Shown here: positions 16,714 through 24,705 of the stretch, piece by piece
Layout of the letters: each line of letters starts with the position of its first letter
Numbering within the stretch: the first letter of the stretch is position 1
Assembly: GCA_050692555.1 (NCBI GenBank)
Contig: JBOGVS010000034.1
Location: forward strand, 1-34,695
DNA length: 34,695 nucleotides
Source: DAITPV01 sp050692555
GTDB lineage: Bacteria > Actinomycetota > UBA4738 > CALAEC01
Reading direction: 5' to 3'
Notes under the pieces: model-generated
Told to the model about the DNA's origin: nothing
Databases searched by the model: none
What the model saw: the letters and a program-made list of their open reading frames with translations, nothing else
Position numbers and translations under genes: made by a program

Positions 16714-17121
16714 TCAGGGACGGCCCTCCAGGAGGGCCCGGTTCATCCGCCGGAGCTGTCGAAGCTCCAGTAGCCGCACCGCCAGCCATACGCCTGCCCC
16801 GGCCGCGGCCCACTGCTTCCAGGTCCCGCGCTCGACGGCCTGGGCCACTCGGTCCGCGACCCGCTCCGGGACCACCTGCACGACGGCCTGGACCGGCTGC
16901 GAACCCATCAGCCGGGTGGCGGGCTTGCGGCGTTTCCGGGCCCGCTTGACCACCTTCAGGAGAACGAACGCGCCGATGCCGCCACCCACGGCCACGCCCA
17001 CGGCTCGCTTGGCCCACACCGCGGGCTGGGGCATGCGCCGCTCCAGCTCGCGCATGTTGTTCTCCAGACGTCCTCGGACCTCCTCGATCTCCCTTACCGT
17101 CGCAGCTGAGCTTTGGCCCAT
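16714..17121 (-). CDS. DUF3618-like small membrane protein
   Basis: A 135-residue protein. The N-terminus (about 8-35) is a helix of the DUF3618 type, with IEEVRGRLENNMRELERRM. A probable membrane segment near residues 40-57 (VGVAVGGGIGAFVLLKVV) is followed by a strongly basic stretch. A second hydrophobic stretch lies near 105-120. The chosen ATG at 17121 lies 28 bases inside the end of the upstream YihY-holin gene, so the two are coupled. In actinobacteria DUF3618 proteins regularly sit beside holin-like DUF1469 proteins, matching this context. Function is unknown. Confidence 0.7.
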   Translation of the reverse strand: MGQSSAATVREIEEVRGRLENNMRELERRMPQPAVWAKRAVGVAVGGGIGAFVLLKVVKRARKRRKPATRLMGSQPVQAVVQVVPERVADRVAQAVERGTWKQWAAAGAGVWLAVRLLELRQLRRMNRALLEGRP

Positions 17122-18329
17122 TCCACGTCCTCCTTGATGGTCTGCTTGGCCTTCTCCGGCGCGAGCGGCGGGCTCTTCAATCTCCGGATGCCGAAGGCCG
17201 CAGCCATCGCTGCCAGCAACACGAAGGCCCCCGCCACGATGAGCAGCGCGGCCCACGTGGCCATGGCCTGGTCCAGCGCCGCGGCTGCCGCCGCGCCCAG
17301 GAATCCCAGGACGAACAGGCCGAGCGCGGCCACCACCGCCAGGGCGGCGACCGCCTTCACCCGGGCGGAGATCCCTTCCATGACCTCCTGCCGGGCCAGC
17401 TCGACTTCCTTCTTGACCAGCGTTCCTACGTCCCCGGCCACCTGGCCCACGAGCTTCATCGTGGACACGTCACGAGGGCCCAGGGCCCGACCGCCGTCCG
17501 GTTGGTCCGTCACCGGACCACCTCCTTCCTCCCGTATCAATACCGCGTTCAGCTCCGCCCCATACACGAACAGCCGAGCCGCCAGGTACAACACCACCAG
17601 CACCCCCACGGTGGTTGCGAACGTGCCGTACACGGACGTGACTCGCTCCGCCGTGTACGTCGCATACCACGTCCCCACGATCTTCAGCACCATCCACCCG
17701 ATCGCCGCGAACAACGCCCCCGGGCGCACCTGGCGCCACCCGAGCCCGGGAGTGAGGATCCGGTAGGCCACCAGGAACAATCCGGCGTCCAGGGCGAAGG
17801 CGACCAACGATCCCCCGACGAACAGCAGGATCCCCAGCGCCCCGTCGGCCCGCAGGCCGGCGGCCGCCGTGACCGCGGCCGTGGCCACCAGTCCCAGGAG
17901 ACCCAGCCCCGCGGTGACCCCCACCAGCCACACCTTGTCCCGGATACCGCCGGGGGGAGGACCGGTCCGGAAGACCCGGCTGATGGCGTTCCGGCCGGCG
18001 CCAACCACTCCCGTCCCCGTCCACAGCAGCGTAGCCAGCCCGATCGCCCCCGCGGCAGACCGTCCGGCCACCAGCCTGTCGAGGTTGCCGCCGAACAGCT
18101 CGAGCAACCCGGGCACCGACCCCGAGAGCTCGGCGGTGACGTCCTCCCGGAGCGCGGGATTCCCGGCCAGGACGAACCCCACGATCGACAGCCCCAGGAG
18201 CAACAGCGGGAACAGGGACAGGAACGCGTAGTAGGCGATGGCCGCGGACAAATACCCGCCCCGGTCCTGCGAATAGCGGTCGTTGACGGCCAGGGCCACG
18301 CGAATCAGGCGGTTGTCCTTCAGTCCCAT
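17094..18329 (-). CDS. Fusion of a YihY/BrkB membrane protein and a holin-like (DUF1469) domain
   Basis: A 411-residue inner-membrane protein. Residues 1-265 match the YihY/BrkB family, with the typical DRGGYLSAAIAYYAFLSLFP opening and about six membrane segments. A short polar linker leads to a second module from about residue 291. That module starts KLVGQVAGDVGTLVKKEVEL and has two hydrophobic hairpin segments, typical of the phage-holin superfamily III (DUF1469). Both modules are usually separate genes. The reading frame runs through without a stop, and the internal ATG at 17459 has no ribosome binding site, so a true fusion is likely. The ATG at 18329 has a TAACGT -10 box six bases upstream. 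Confidence 0.8.
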   Translation of the reverse strand: MGLKDNRLIRVALAVNDRYSQDRGGYLSAAIAYYAFLSLFPLLLLGLSIVGFVLAGNPALREDVTAELSGSVPGLLELFGGNLDRLVAGRSAAGAIGLATLLWTGTGVVGAGRNAISRVFRTGPPPGGIRDKVWLVGVTAGLGLLGLVATAAVTAAAGLRADGALGILLFVGGSLVAFALDAGLFLVAYRILTPGLGWRQVRPGALFAAIGWMVLKIVGTWYATYTAERVTSVYGTFATTVGVLVVLYLAARLFVYGAELNAVLIREEGGGPVTDQPDGGRALGPRDVSTMKLVGQVAGDVGTLVKKEVELARQEVMEGISARVKAVAALAVVAALGLFVLGFLGAAAAAALDQAMATWAALLIVAGAFVLLAAMAAAFGIRRLKSPPLAPEKAKQTIKEDVEWAKAQLRR

Positions 18330-18335
18330 GGCGCA

Positions 18336-18341
18336 ACGTTA
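18336..18341 (-). promoter_or_regulatory. Leaderless -10 box (TAACGT) of the YihY-holin gene
   Basis: On the minus strand TAACGT ends six bases before the ATG at 18329, without a Shine-Dalgarno sequence. It is the same arrangement as at 163, 3328 and the divergent pair at 8321-8330. Confidence 0.5.
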
Positions 18342-18359
18342 CCCGCCAAGCGAGGCGAC

Positions 18360-18779
18360 CTAACGCCCGCCCAGCTCCGCCCGGATGCGTTCCGCCGACG
18401 CGGCGATACGAGTTCGATCTCCGGGCCGGGGGATCCAGGGGAGCCGAACCCCGTCTCCCACATAGCGAGGCACCACGTGGATGTGCACGTGGAAGACCGT
18501 CTGGAAGGCGGCCGGGCCGTTCGCCTGGACCAGGTTCAGCCCATCCGCCTTCAGGCCGTCGCGGACCACCGGCGCCAGCCGGTGCACGGTCCGCCACAAG
18601 GCCACTCCATCGTCGGGTGGCAGCTCCCAGATGTCGGCGAGGTGTCGCTTGGGGATCACCAGGAAGTGGCCGTCGGTGGCGGGGTTGATGTCCATGAACG
18701 CCAGCGTGTCGCGATCCTCGTACAGCCGCTCGGCCGGAGCTCGGCCGGCGGCGATCCCGCAGAACACACACCCGGTCAT
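18360..18779 (-). CDS. HIT family protein
   Basis: A 139-residue histidine-triad nucleotide hydrolase or transferase. The triad motif is HVHIHVVP in the C-terminal half. The N-terminus has the typical CVFCGIAAG metal-binding start and the FMDINPATDGHFLVIPKRH segment. The ATG at 18779 begins this standard N-terminus; longer upstream readings are low-complexity sequence. HIT proteins usually act on nucleoside phosphoramidates or related nucleotides. The 30-base gap before the YihY gene suggests that both may be read together. Confidence 0.9.
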   Translation of the reverse strand: MTGCVFCGIAAGRAPAERLYEDRDTLAFMDINPATDGHFLVIPKRHLADIWELPPDDGVALWRTVHRLAPVVRDGLKADGLNLVQANGPAAFQTVFHVHIHVVPRYVGDGVRLPWIPRPGDRTRIAASAERIRAELGGR

Positions 18780-18876
18780 TGGGCCCGTATCCTGCCAGAC
18801 GGCCGCGGACGCCGGAAATGAAACAGACCCCCGAGGGGGAGGGAGCCGTCCTCGAGGGCCTGTTCGCTTGGGCATC

Positions 18877-18915
18877 GTCGCGCCCGATTGCCTTGCCTGG
18901 CCGCCAGGGCGCGAC
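18877..18915. repeat. Perfect nine-base inverted repeat in the HIT-CBS intergenic region
   Basis: GTCGCGCCC (18877-18885) and GGGCGCGAC (18907-18915) are perfect inverted arms around a 21-base loop, which itself contains the small stem TGG-CCG-CCA. Further right, CCGGGAGG occurs twice 19 bases apart. The element lies in the 233-base gap between the divergent HIT and CBS genes. It could be an operator or RNA hairpin. Confidence 0.4.
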
Positions 18916-18978
18916 ACGCCGGGAGGTTCTTTCCCACCGGGAGGAGCCTCGAAACCCCAGCGAGGAACCGACCGGGGA

Positions 18979-18984
18979 TACACT
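18979..18984 (+). promoter_or_regulatory. Possible -10 box (TACACT) of the CBS gene
   Basis: TACACT fits the -10 consensus and lies 28 bases before the ATG at 19013, leaving room for the ribosome binding site. No convincing -35 element was found, so this is tentative. Confidence 0.35.
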
Positions 18985-19012
18985 CATCCGAAGCCGACCA
19001 CAGGAGGTTCAG

Positions 19013-19504
19013 ATGTCCCTGCTCGTGCGCCACGCCATGAGCGAGTCTCCAGAGACCCTGAGCCCCTCGATGAACGCCATGGACGCCGCCGCGCTGATGA
19101 AGAAGGTCGATTCCGGGGTGATCCCCATAACCGACGGCGACGTCCTGGTGGGGCTGGTCACCGACCGTGACCTCGTGCTCCGGGTCCTGGCGGAGCGGAA
19201 GAATCCCGCGGAGGTCCGGCTGGCGGACATCCTGACCCGTTCCCCGGTCACCGTATCCCCGGACACCAAGCTGTCCGCGGCCCGAGACATGATGGCCGAG
19301 CACCGGATCCGTCGGCTCCCGGTAACCAAGGCCGGCCGCCTGGTAGGGATCCTGTCCCTGGGCGACGTGGCCCTGGCCGATGCGTCGCCGCGGGCCGTGG
19401 GCGAGACCCTCGAGCAGGTATCGGAGTCCGATTCCACCTCGAAGGTGGACGACCGGCCGCCCCGGGGGACCCCCGGTCGGGTCCGGGAGGCTCGGGGCAA
19501 CTAG
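19013..19504 (+). CDS. CBS-domain pair protein
   Basis: A 163-residue cytosolic protein consisting of two tandem CBS domains (about 8-65 and 70-128), which together form a Bateman module that normally binds adenine nucleotides. Typical features are VTDRDLVLRVL at the end of the first repeat, and HRIRRLPVTKAGRLVGILS in the second. The last 35 residues are polar and probably disordered. There is no fused enzyme domain, so it is likely a stand-alone sensor. A strong AGGAGG ribosome binding site sets the ATG at 19013; a reading from further upstream lacks any support. Confidence 0.9.
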   Translation: MSLLVRHAMSESPETLSPSMNAMDAAALMKKVDSGVIPITDGDVLVGLVTDRDLVLRVLAERKNPAEVRLADILTRSPVTVSPDTKLSAARDMMAEHRIRRLPVTKAGRLVGILSLGDVALADASPRAVGETLEQVSESDSTSKVDDRPPRGTPGRVREARGN

Positions 19505-19554
19505 CCGGCCTCGCCCCGAGCCGCATCGCCGATCCTTTGGGACAATGGCTCGTC

Positions 19555-20418
19555 GTGGACATCGGGATCGGACTACCGAACACCATCCCAGGCACGCCGG
19601 GCTCGGTCCTGCTCGACTGGGCCCGCCGGGCCGAGCAGCGAGGCTTCTCCACCCTGGCCACGATCGACCGAGTGGCGTTCCCCTCCTACGAGTCGCTGGT
19701 GACGCTGGGAGCCGCGGGGGCGGTGACCGAACGGATCGGGCTGATGACCAACATCCTGCTGGCGCCCACCCGGAATCCCATCCTGCTGGCCAAGGAAGCC
19801 GCCAGCGTGGACCAGCTATCTGGGGGCCGGCTGACCCTCGGACTGGGGGTGGGCTCCCGCAGGGACGACTTCGTGGCCTCAGCGCAACGGTTCAAGGATC
19901 GGGGCAAGCGCTTCGACCAGGATCTGGAGCTGATGCACGGCGCATGGCGAGGAGAATCGGTCGATGGATGTCCGGAGCCGCCGTCACCGCGTCCGGTTCG
20001 CGGTGATCGGATCCCCATCCTCATCGGGGGGACCTCCGACCAGGCCGTCGAGCGCACGGTTCGCTGGGGCGCAGGGTGGACGGCGGGCGGCAGCGCCGCA
20101 GACATGGTGGGACCGTTCGCCGAACGCGTCCGGGATGCGTGGAAGGAGGCCGGCAGGGAGGGCGCGCCGAAGATCGTCGCCCTGGCCTATTTCTCCCTGG
20201 GCAAGGGGACCGAGGAGGCATCCCGGGCCTACCTCGGCCACTACTACCAACACCTCGGCGAGTGGGTCGAGCGGATCGTGGAGGGGGCTTCCCGCGGCGA
20301 GCAGTCGGTCGGGGACGTGGTCGAGCGCTTCCAGGACGCGGGGGTCGACGAGCTGATGCTGGACCCCACGGTTGCGGACCCGGTGCAGGTCGACCTCCTG
20401 GCCGACACCGTCCTGTAG
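19555..20418 (+). CDS. LLM-class flavin-dependent oxidoreductase
   Basis: A 287-residue luciferase-like TIM-barrel protein. It starts DIGIGLPNTIPG and shows the family segments TLATIDRVAFPSYE, RIGLMTNILLAPTRNP and LSGGRLTLGLGVGSRRDDF, followed by IPILIGGTSDQA. Members use FMN or F420 as cofactor, and F420 is common in actinobacteria; sequence alone does not decide. The GTG at 19555 gives the standard N-terminus and follows a GACAAT -10-like hexamer by eight bases. The substrate is unknown. The gene ends three bases from the convergent channel-like gene. Confidence 0.85.
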   Translation: MDIGIGLPNTIPGTPGSVLLDWARRAEQRGFSTLATIDRVAFPSYESLVTLGAAGAVTERIGLMTNILLAPTRNPILLAKEAASVDQLSGGRLTLGLGVGSRRDDFVASAQRFKDRGKRFDQDLELMHGAWRGESVDGCPEPPSPRPVRGDRIPILIGGTSDQAVERTVRWGAGWTAGGSAADMVGPFAERVRDAWKEAGREGAPKIVALAYFSLGKGTEEASRAYLGHYYQHLGEWVERIVEGASRGEQSVGDVVERFQDAGVDELMLDPTVADPVQVDLLADTVL

Positions 20419-20421
20419 CGG

Positions 20422-21510
20422 TCAGGCTCGCCGCAGCTCTCTGATCGAGGCCCGAGGACGCCAGTCGCGCACGGACCGATCCGACGACCACGGAGCGACC
20501 GGCGCCATGGTCAACCCCGCCAGCGCGATCACCACCCGGTCGTAGTTCACTCGCCATCCGGAGAAGTCTCGCCAGGCCCGCTCCCGGTCGGCCTTGATGG
20601 GAAGCCCTTGCTCGGCCAGGGACTCGCAGGCGTCGTCGAACTCCTCCCGGGTGACGGCGATGGGGTCGTCGGGCCGAGGATCGGGGTCGAAGGGGATCCG
20701 GAAGAACTTGGCGATCCGGCGCAACGAGAGGTAGCCGGCCCGGATGCAGTAGGCGGCCCGAGGGTCGAAGGGCCGGTCGACCGAGGACAGCAGGAGAGCT
20801 CCCGCATCCAGGAGCGCGCCCGATGCCGTCACCCAGGAGTGGTCGGGAAGCGGGGACCGGAAGAACACCACCGCGGGGAACGAGCCATGGGTCTCCTGGA
20901 TCTCCAGGAACCAGTTTTCCGCCCGATCCCACAGGAACGTCAGCATCTCGAGGTGGTCCACCCTCCAGGCCCGCTGGAGGATCTCCACCCCCGAAGGAGG
21001 TGAGCCGGCCCGGACCTCCATGGCGGCCACCAGGCTCTCGCGGCGGGAGAACACCCCGTAGATCGCCGGCAGGTACGCGATCAGCAGGGCCACCATGACC
21101 AGACCGATGGCGGCCTCCACGAAGCCCACCGCCATCGCCGCGCTGGCCACCGGCCGGGCGAACCCCAGCGTGAGCAGCGAGGAACCACTCACGGTGAACG
21201 CCTCGGCGATCGAACCCCCTCGCACCGCCCAGAAGATCCCGGCGAAGCCAACCAACAGCAGCGCCAGCCACGTTGCCAGCAGGACCATGAGGCTGACCGG
21301 GGCGTACAGGGTCATGATCCGGTCGCGCTTGTCGTACGCCATCGAGGGGCGAGCCCGGAACCGGAACAGGGCCCGCATCAACAGGAACACCACCCGGCCG
21401 ATCCGAGCGGGGATGGCCCGGGGGATCACCACTGTGCGGACCGCCGACCCGAACGTACCCAGGACGATGAAAGCTCCGACCGCGAGGGCCATGTAGCGGA
21501 GGAACAGCAT
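20422..21510 (-). CDS. Potassium-channel-like membrane protein with a TLGF filter
   Basis: A 362-residue membrane protein. Hydrophobic segments lie near residues 6-28, 70-95 and 122-150, and the last 200 residues are soluble. Between the second and third segments lies a pore-like stretch (about 100-120) with SGSSLLTLGFA. This resembles the pore helix and TVGYG selectivity filter of potassium channels, but the sequence is TLGFA, without the final Gly. The match is by pattern only, and a non-channel membrane protein is possible. The ATG at 21510 has TAGGCT twelve bases upstream on the minus strand, so the leader would be very short. Confidence 0.55.
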   Translation of the reverse strand: MLFLRYMALAVGAFIVLGTFGSAVRTVVIPRAIPARIGRVVFLLMRALFRFRARPSMAYDKRDRIMTLYAPVSLMVLLATWLALLLVGFAGIFWAVRGGSIAEAFTVSGSSLLTLGFARPVASAAMAVGFVEAAIGLVMVALLIAYLPAIYGVFSRRESLVAAMEVRAGSPPSGVEILQRAWRVDHLEMLTFLWDRAENWFLEIQETHGSFPAVVFFRSPLPDHSWVTASGALLDAGALLLSSVDRPFDPRAAYCIRAGYLSLRRIAKFFRIPFDPDPRPDDPIAVTREEFDDACESLAEQGLPIKADRERAWRDFSGWRVNYDRVVIALAGLTMAPVAPWSSDRSVRDWRPRASIRELRRA

Positions 21511-21608
21511 CCCGGCGCGGCAAGCCTACCCCGGTGGTGTGCCCTGAAGGCGCTCGAGGCCCTGTTCAGTGTGGCTTCTGTGGATTTTACTCCCACTGTT
21601 GGACGGCG

Positions 21609-21632
21609 TATCCTCTCTTGACGGCCACGTGG
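21609..21632 (+). promoter_or_regulatory. Promoter and palindrome before the catabolic genes
   Basis: TATCCT (21609-21614) is a good -10 box, with only a weak -35 candidate (TTTTAC, 21585-21590, 18-base spacer). The palindrome CCACGTGG (21625-21632) would overlap the transcription start or the first bases of the message, a typical place for a repressor site. The AGGAGG ribosome binding site follows before the ATG at 21660. Confidence 0.35.
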
Positions 21633-21659
21633 TCGGCTGAGCTCGCACAAGGAGGAGCC

Positions 21660-23026
21660 ATGGGCGACCGGCTGTTGCTTCGCGGTGGGTGCGTACTGAC
21701 GGTGGACCCACGGCTGGGCGATCTGCCCCGCGGGGACGTCCTGATCGACGGAGACACGATCGCCGCAGTGGAGCCCGATATCCAGGCCGACGCGGAAGTG
21801 ATCGACGTCGCCGGCGACATCGTGATCCCGGGCTTCATCGACACCCACCGGCATACCTGGGAATGCGCCATCCGTGGATGTGCGCCCAACGCCACGCTCG
21901 ACGGCTACTTCGTGGAGGTCCTGGACACGTTCGCCCCCGTGTACCGGCCCGAGGACGTGTATGCCAGCAACCTCTTCGGGGCCCTGGAGTGCGTGAACGC
22001 GGGCATCACCACGCTGGTCGACTGGTCCCACATCAACAACACGCCCGAGCATCCCGACGCCGCGATCAAGTCCCTCCAGGAAGTCGGACTCCGGTCCGTG
22101 TACCCGTACGGCAGCGCCAACACCTCGCTGTCCGACTACTGCTTCGAGAGCAAGATCTCGGTGCCCGCCGACGACGTGAAGCGCGTCCGGGAAACCTACT
22201 TCTCGTCCGACGACGGTCTGATGACCATGGCCCTGGCGACCCGGGGCCCGGGGTTCTGCGTCGAGGACGTGGTCAGGGACGAGTGGGGCCTCGCCCGGGA
22301 GCTGGGGATCCCCATCACCGTCCACGTGGCCATGGGACGGACGGCCGGCCGGTTCGGCATGGTGAAGATGCTCAAGGACCTGGACCTCCTCGGGCCCGAC
22401 ACCACTGCTGCTACTTCAGCGACGAGGAGTGGCAGCTGGTGGCGGACACGGGGGGCACGATCTCGATTTCACCCCAGGTCGAGGTTCAGATGGGGCACGG
22501 GTGGCCCCCGGTCCTCAAGTCGCTCGAGTACGGGCTCCGGCCCAGCCTGAGCATCGACGTGGTCACCACCGCGCCCGGCGACATGTTCACCCAGATGCGC
22601 GCCGCGTTCGGCGCCGAACGGGCCCGGGTGCTCGCGGAGGCCTGGGAAGCGGACCGGGAAACCCCGGCGGAGTTCCTCACCGCCCAGCAGATGCTGCAGA
22701 TGGCCACGATCAACGGAGCCCACGTGGCGGGCCTGGAGGACCGGACGGGGTCGCTCACGCCGGGAAAGAAGGCCGACGTGGTGGTGATCAGTGGAAAGAG
22801 TCCCACCGTGGCCCCGCTGATGGACCCGGTGGCCGCGGTGACCCTGGGCGCAGACGTGTCCAACGTGGATACCGTCATCATCGACGGGAAGATCCACAAG
22901 CGAGACGGAACGATGGTGGCCGACGTCGAGCATGCTCGGAAGCTGGCCGAGGAATCCCGCGACTACCTCGTCGGCAAGGTCAAGCGGCATCCCGCCTGGA
23001 CGGGGGTTCCGGCCCCGAGCGCCTGA
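21660..23026 (+). pseudogene. TRZ/ATZ-type amidohydrolase, frame-shifted
   Basis: The two parts together would encode about 455 residues of a metal-dependent amidohydrolase of the AtzA/8-oxoguanine-deaminase-like group. The first part (21660 to about 22405) has the metal motif THRHTWE, then ITVHVAMG. The second part, read in another frame from about 22406 to 23026, has CCYFSDEEWQLVADTGG, the SIDVVTT aspartate region and the family ending SLTPGKKADVVVI. At the junction the expected segment GPDTTYVHCC is broken; what remains is GACACCAC directly before TGCTGCTAC. A loss of ten bases between two CAC triplets would explain both the shift and the missing TYVH, including a probable catalytic His. 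Unrepaired, translation ends at 22550. Codon use on both sides looks intact, so the lesion is recent or a sequencing or assembly error. It starts with AGGAGG and an ATG. Confidence 0.8.
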
Positions 23027-23034
23027 GCCGCGGT

Positions 23035-23958
23035 ATGACCTCCCGGCACGTGGTCCGGAGGTCCGGGGAGGCCATCTTCTCGGTTCCGGGCGTCTTCGCG
23101 AAGAACAGCAGAGGCTTCGGGCGGTGGACGATCGTCGACGAGAGGGTCGGCGTGCACACGGGCTTCGGCCTGTGCGAGCTGGCCCCGGGCGGGTCCATCT
23201 CCGGGCACGTGCACTCCTTCGAGGAGACGTTCCATGTGCTGGAGGGGGGAGCGGTCTTCGACACGCCCGGCCGCCGGTACCTGCTCCGCCCCGGCGACTA
23301 CGGGCTGGTCCCGGTGGGCGTCCGGCACGCCTGGAGGAACGACGGCTCGGTGCCGGCGCGGTGGGCCGAGATGCAGGCGCCCCAGCCCCGGTCCCGTCAT
23401 GGGGAAGATACGTTCCTCGTTCCTCCCGTCGCCGGCGAGGGATCCGCGGTGGAGGCCGACGTCCGCGACCCCCGAACGCGATCGATGGGGCACATCGAGC
23501 CGGCCAACATGGACCCCGACAAGCAGACCCAGGACATGCTGGCGCTCTCGGCCAGCATGCGGACCGCCTTGCTCGTGTACAGCGGCATCACCGTGAAGAT
23601 GATGGTCGATGCCGACCTGGGGGCTCAGCTCTCAACGATGTTCATGGTCCAGTACCGGCCGGGGGGACTGGCCGGGACGCACGATCATCCCTTCGAGGAG
23701 ACGTACCTGATCCTGGAAGGTGAAGTGGACGCCGTCTTCGACGACCGGCGATACCGACTGGCCGCCGGCGACGTGGCGTTCTCCGGTGTCGGGTGCGTCC
23801 ATGGGTTCTCCAACCCGGCGAAAGTCCCGGTGCGCTGGCTCGAGACACAGGCGCCGCAGCCCCCCGCCCGGCATTCCTACCGGTTCACCCGCGATTGGGA
23901 CTATCTCCGTGACGCCCTCGAGGGGGGCGGCGGCGCATCGACGAACAGGAGGAAATGA
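23035..23958 (+). CDS. Bicupin protein
   Basis: A 307-residue protein with two cupin barrels. The first (about 40-115) has metal ligands His58, His60, Glu64 and His98; the second (about 200-272) has His216, His218, Glu222 and His256. Both keep the complete three-His, one-Glu set. Bicupins include ureidoglycine aminohydrolase, quercetin dioxygenase and oxalate decarboxylase, and FEETYLILEGE is reminiscent of the ureidoglycine aminohydrolase group. The exact reaction is not clear. It follows the amidohydrolase by eight bases and overlaps the next gene at TGATG, so it belongs to the catabolic operon. The ATG at 23035 gives a start just before the first conserved residues. Confidence 0.8.
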   Translation: MTSRHVVRRSGEAIFSVPGVFAKNSRGFGRWTIVDERVGVHTGFGLCELAPGGSISGHVHSFEETFHVLEGGAVFDTPGRRYLLRPGDYGLVPVGVRHAWRNDGSVPARWAEMQAPQPRSRHGEDTFLVPPVAGEGSAVEADVRDPRTRSMGHIEPANMDPDKQTQDMLALSASMRTALLVYSGITVKMMVDADLGAQLSTMFMVQYRPGGLAGTHDHPFEETYLILEGEVDAVFDDRRYRLAAGDVAFSGVGCVHGFSNPAKVPVRWLETQAPQPPARHSYRFTRDWDYLRDALEGGGGASTNRRK

Positions 23959-24680
23959 TGGAAGAAGGCAGCGTCGTGGTCATCGGAGGGAGCAGGGGAC
24001 TCGGCCGGGAGCTGGCGAAGTCGTATGCGGACCGGGGGGCGACCGTGGTGATCTCGTCCCGAGATACGGACCGCGCGGAGATCGCCGCAAAGGAGATCGG
24101 GGGCCGCACGAGCGGCATCGGACTCGATCTGACCCGGCCGGAGGAGATCGGCGGTGCGCTGGCCGCCGTGGACGACGTTCACCGCTTGGTGCTCGCGGCC
24201 ATCGACCGCGACCACAACAGCGTCCGCGAGTACAAGATCGATGAGGGGCTCCGGCTGGTGATGCTGAAGCTGGTCGGGTACACGGAGGTCGTCCACTCGC
24301 TGGCCTCCCGGCTCCGTCCCGACGCCTCCATCCTCTTGTTCGGCGGACGGGCAAAGGATCGGATCTACCCCGGGTCGACCACGGTGACGACGATCAATGC
24401 CGCGGTCATGGGGATGGTCCGCACGCTGGCCATGGAGCTCGCCCCCATCCGAGTGAACGCCATCCATCCCGGGATCGTCGGTGACAGTCCCTACTGGAGC
24501 GAGAAGCCGGCGGCGGTGCTGGACGGATACCGCTCGCAGACCACCACCGAGCGGCTGCCGACGATGGCCGACATCGTGGAGGGCGCAACCTTCCTCCTGG
24601 AGAACCCCGTTGCCTGCGGGATCGACCTGAATCTCGATGGCGGGTGGTACTACCACCTGGGGGGACCGAAGCCGAGATGA
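23958..24680 (+). CDS. Atypical short-chain dehydrogenase/reductase family protein
   Basis: A 240-residue Rossmann-fold protein. The cofactor motif GGSRGLG (residues 10-16) is good, and LAPIRVNAIHPGIV near 161-174 is typical of the family. The catalytic YxxxK is absent: the equivalent positions read Val143-Thr-Thr-Ile-Asn147. The catalytic serine position falls in FGGRA and is not Ser. Similar Tyr-less forms exist among atypical SDRs, so this may be a subfamily trait. It may bind NAD(P)H without reducing a carbonyl in the usual way. Two ATGs lie at 23955 and 23958; the second has better spacing from AGGAGG (23947-23952) and shares a base with the bicupin stop. Confidence 0.8.
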   Translation: MEEGSVVVIGGSRGLGRELAKSYADRGATVVISSRDTDRAEIAAKEIGGRTSGIGLDLTRPEEIGGALAAVDDVHRLVLAAIDRDHNSVREYKIDEGLRLVMLKLVGYTEVVHSLASRLRPDASILLFGGRAKDRIYPGSTTVTTINAAVMGMVRTLAMELAPIRVNAIHPGIVGDSPYWSEKPAAVLDGYRSQTTTERLPTMADIVEGATFLLENPVACGIDLNLDGGWYYHLGGPKPR

Positions 24681-24705
24681 GGACCGACGGAACCGGCGGC
24701 CGGTC

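Noticed and set aside
17457..17459. Separate start for the holin-like module of the YihY fusion
   Set aside because: The internal ATG has no ribosome binding site or -10 box, and the frame is continuous with the YihY part.
22429..23034. Upstream extension of the bicupin frame
   Set aside because: This stretch is the amidohydrolase in another frame; cupin similarity begins only after the ATG at 23035.
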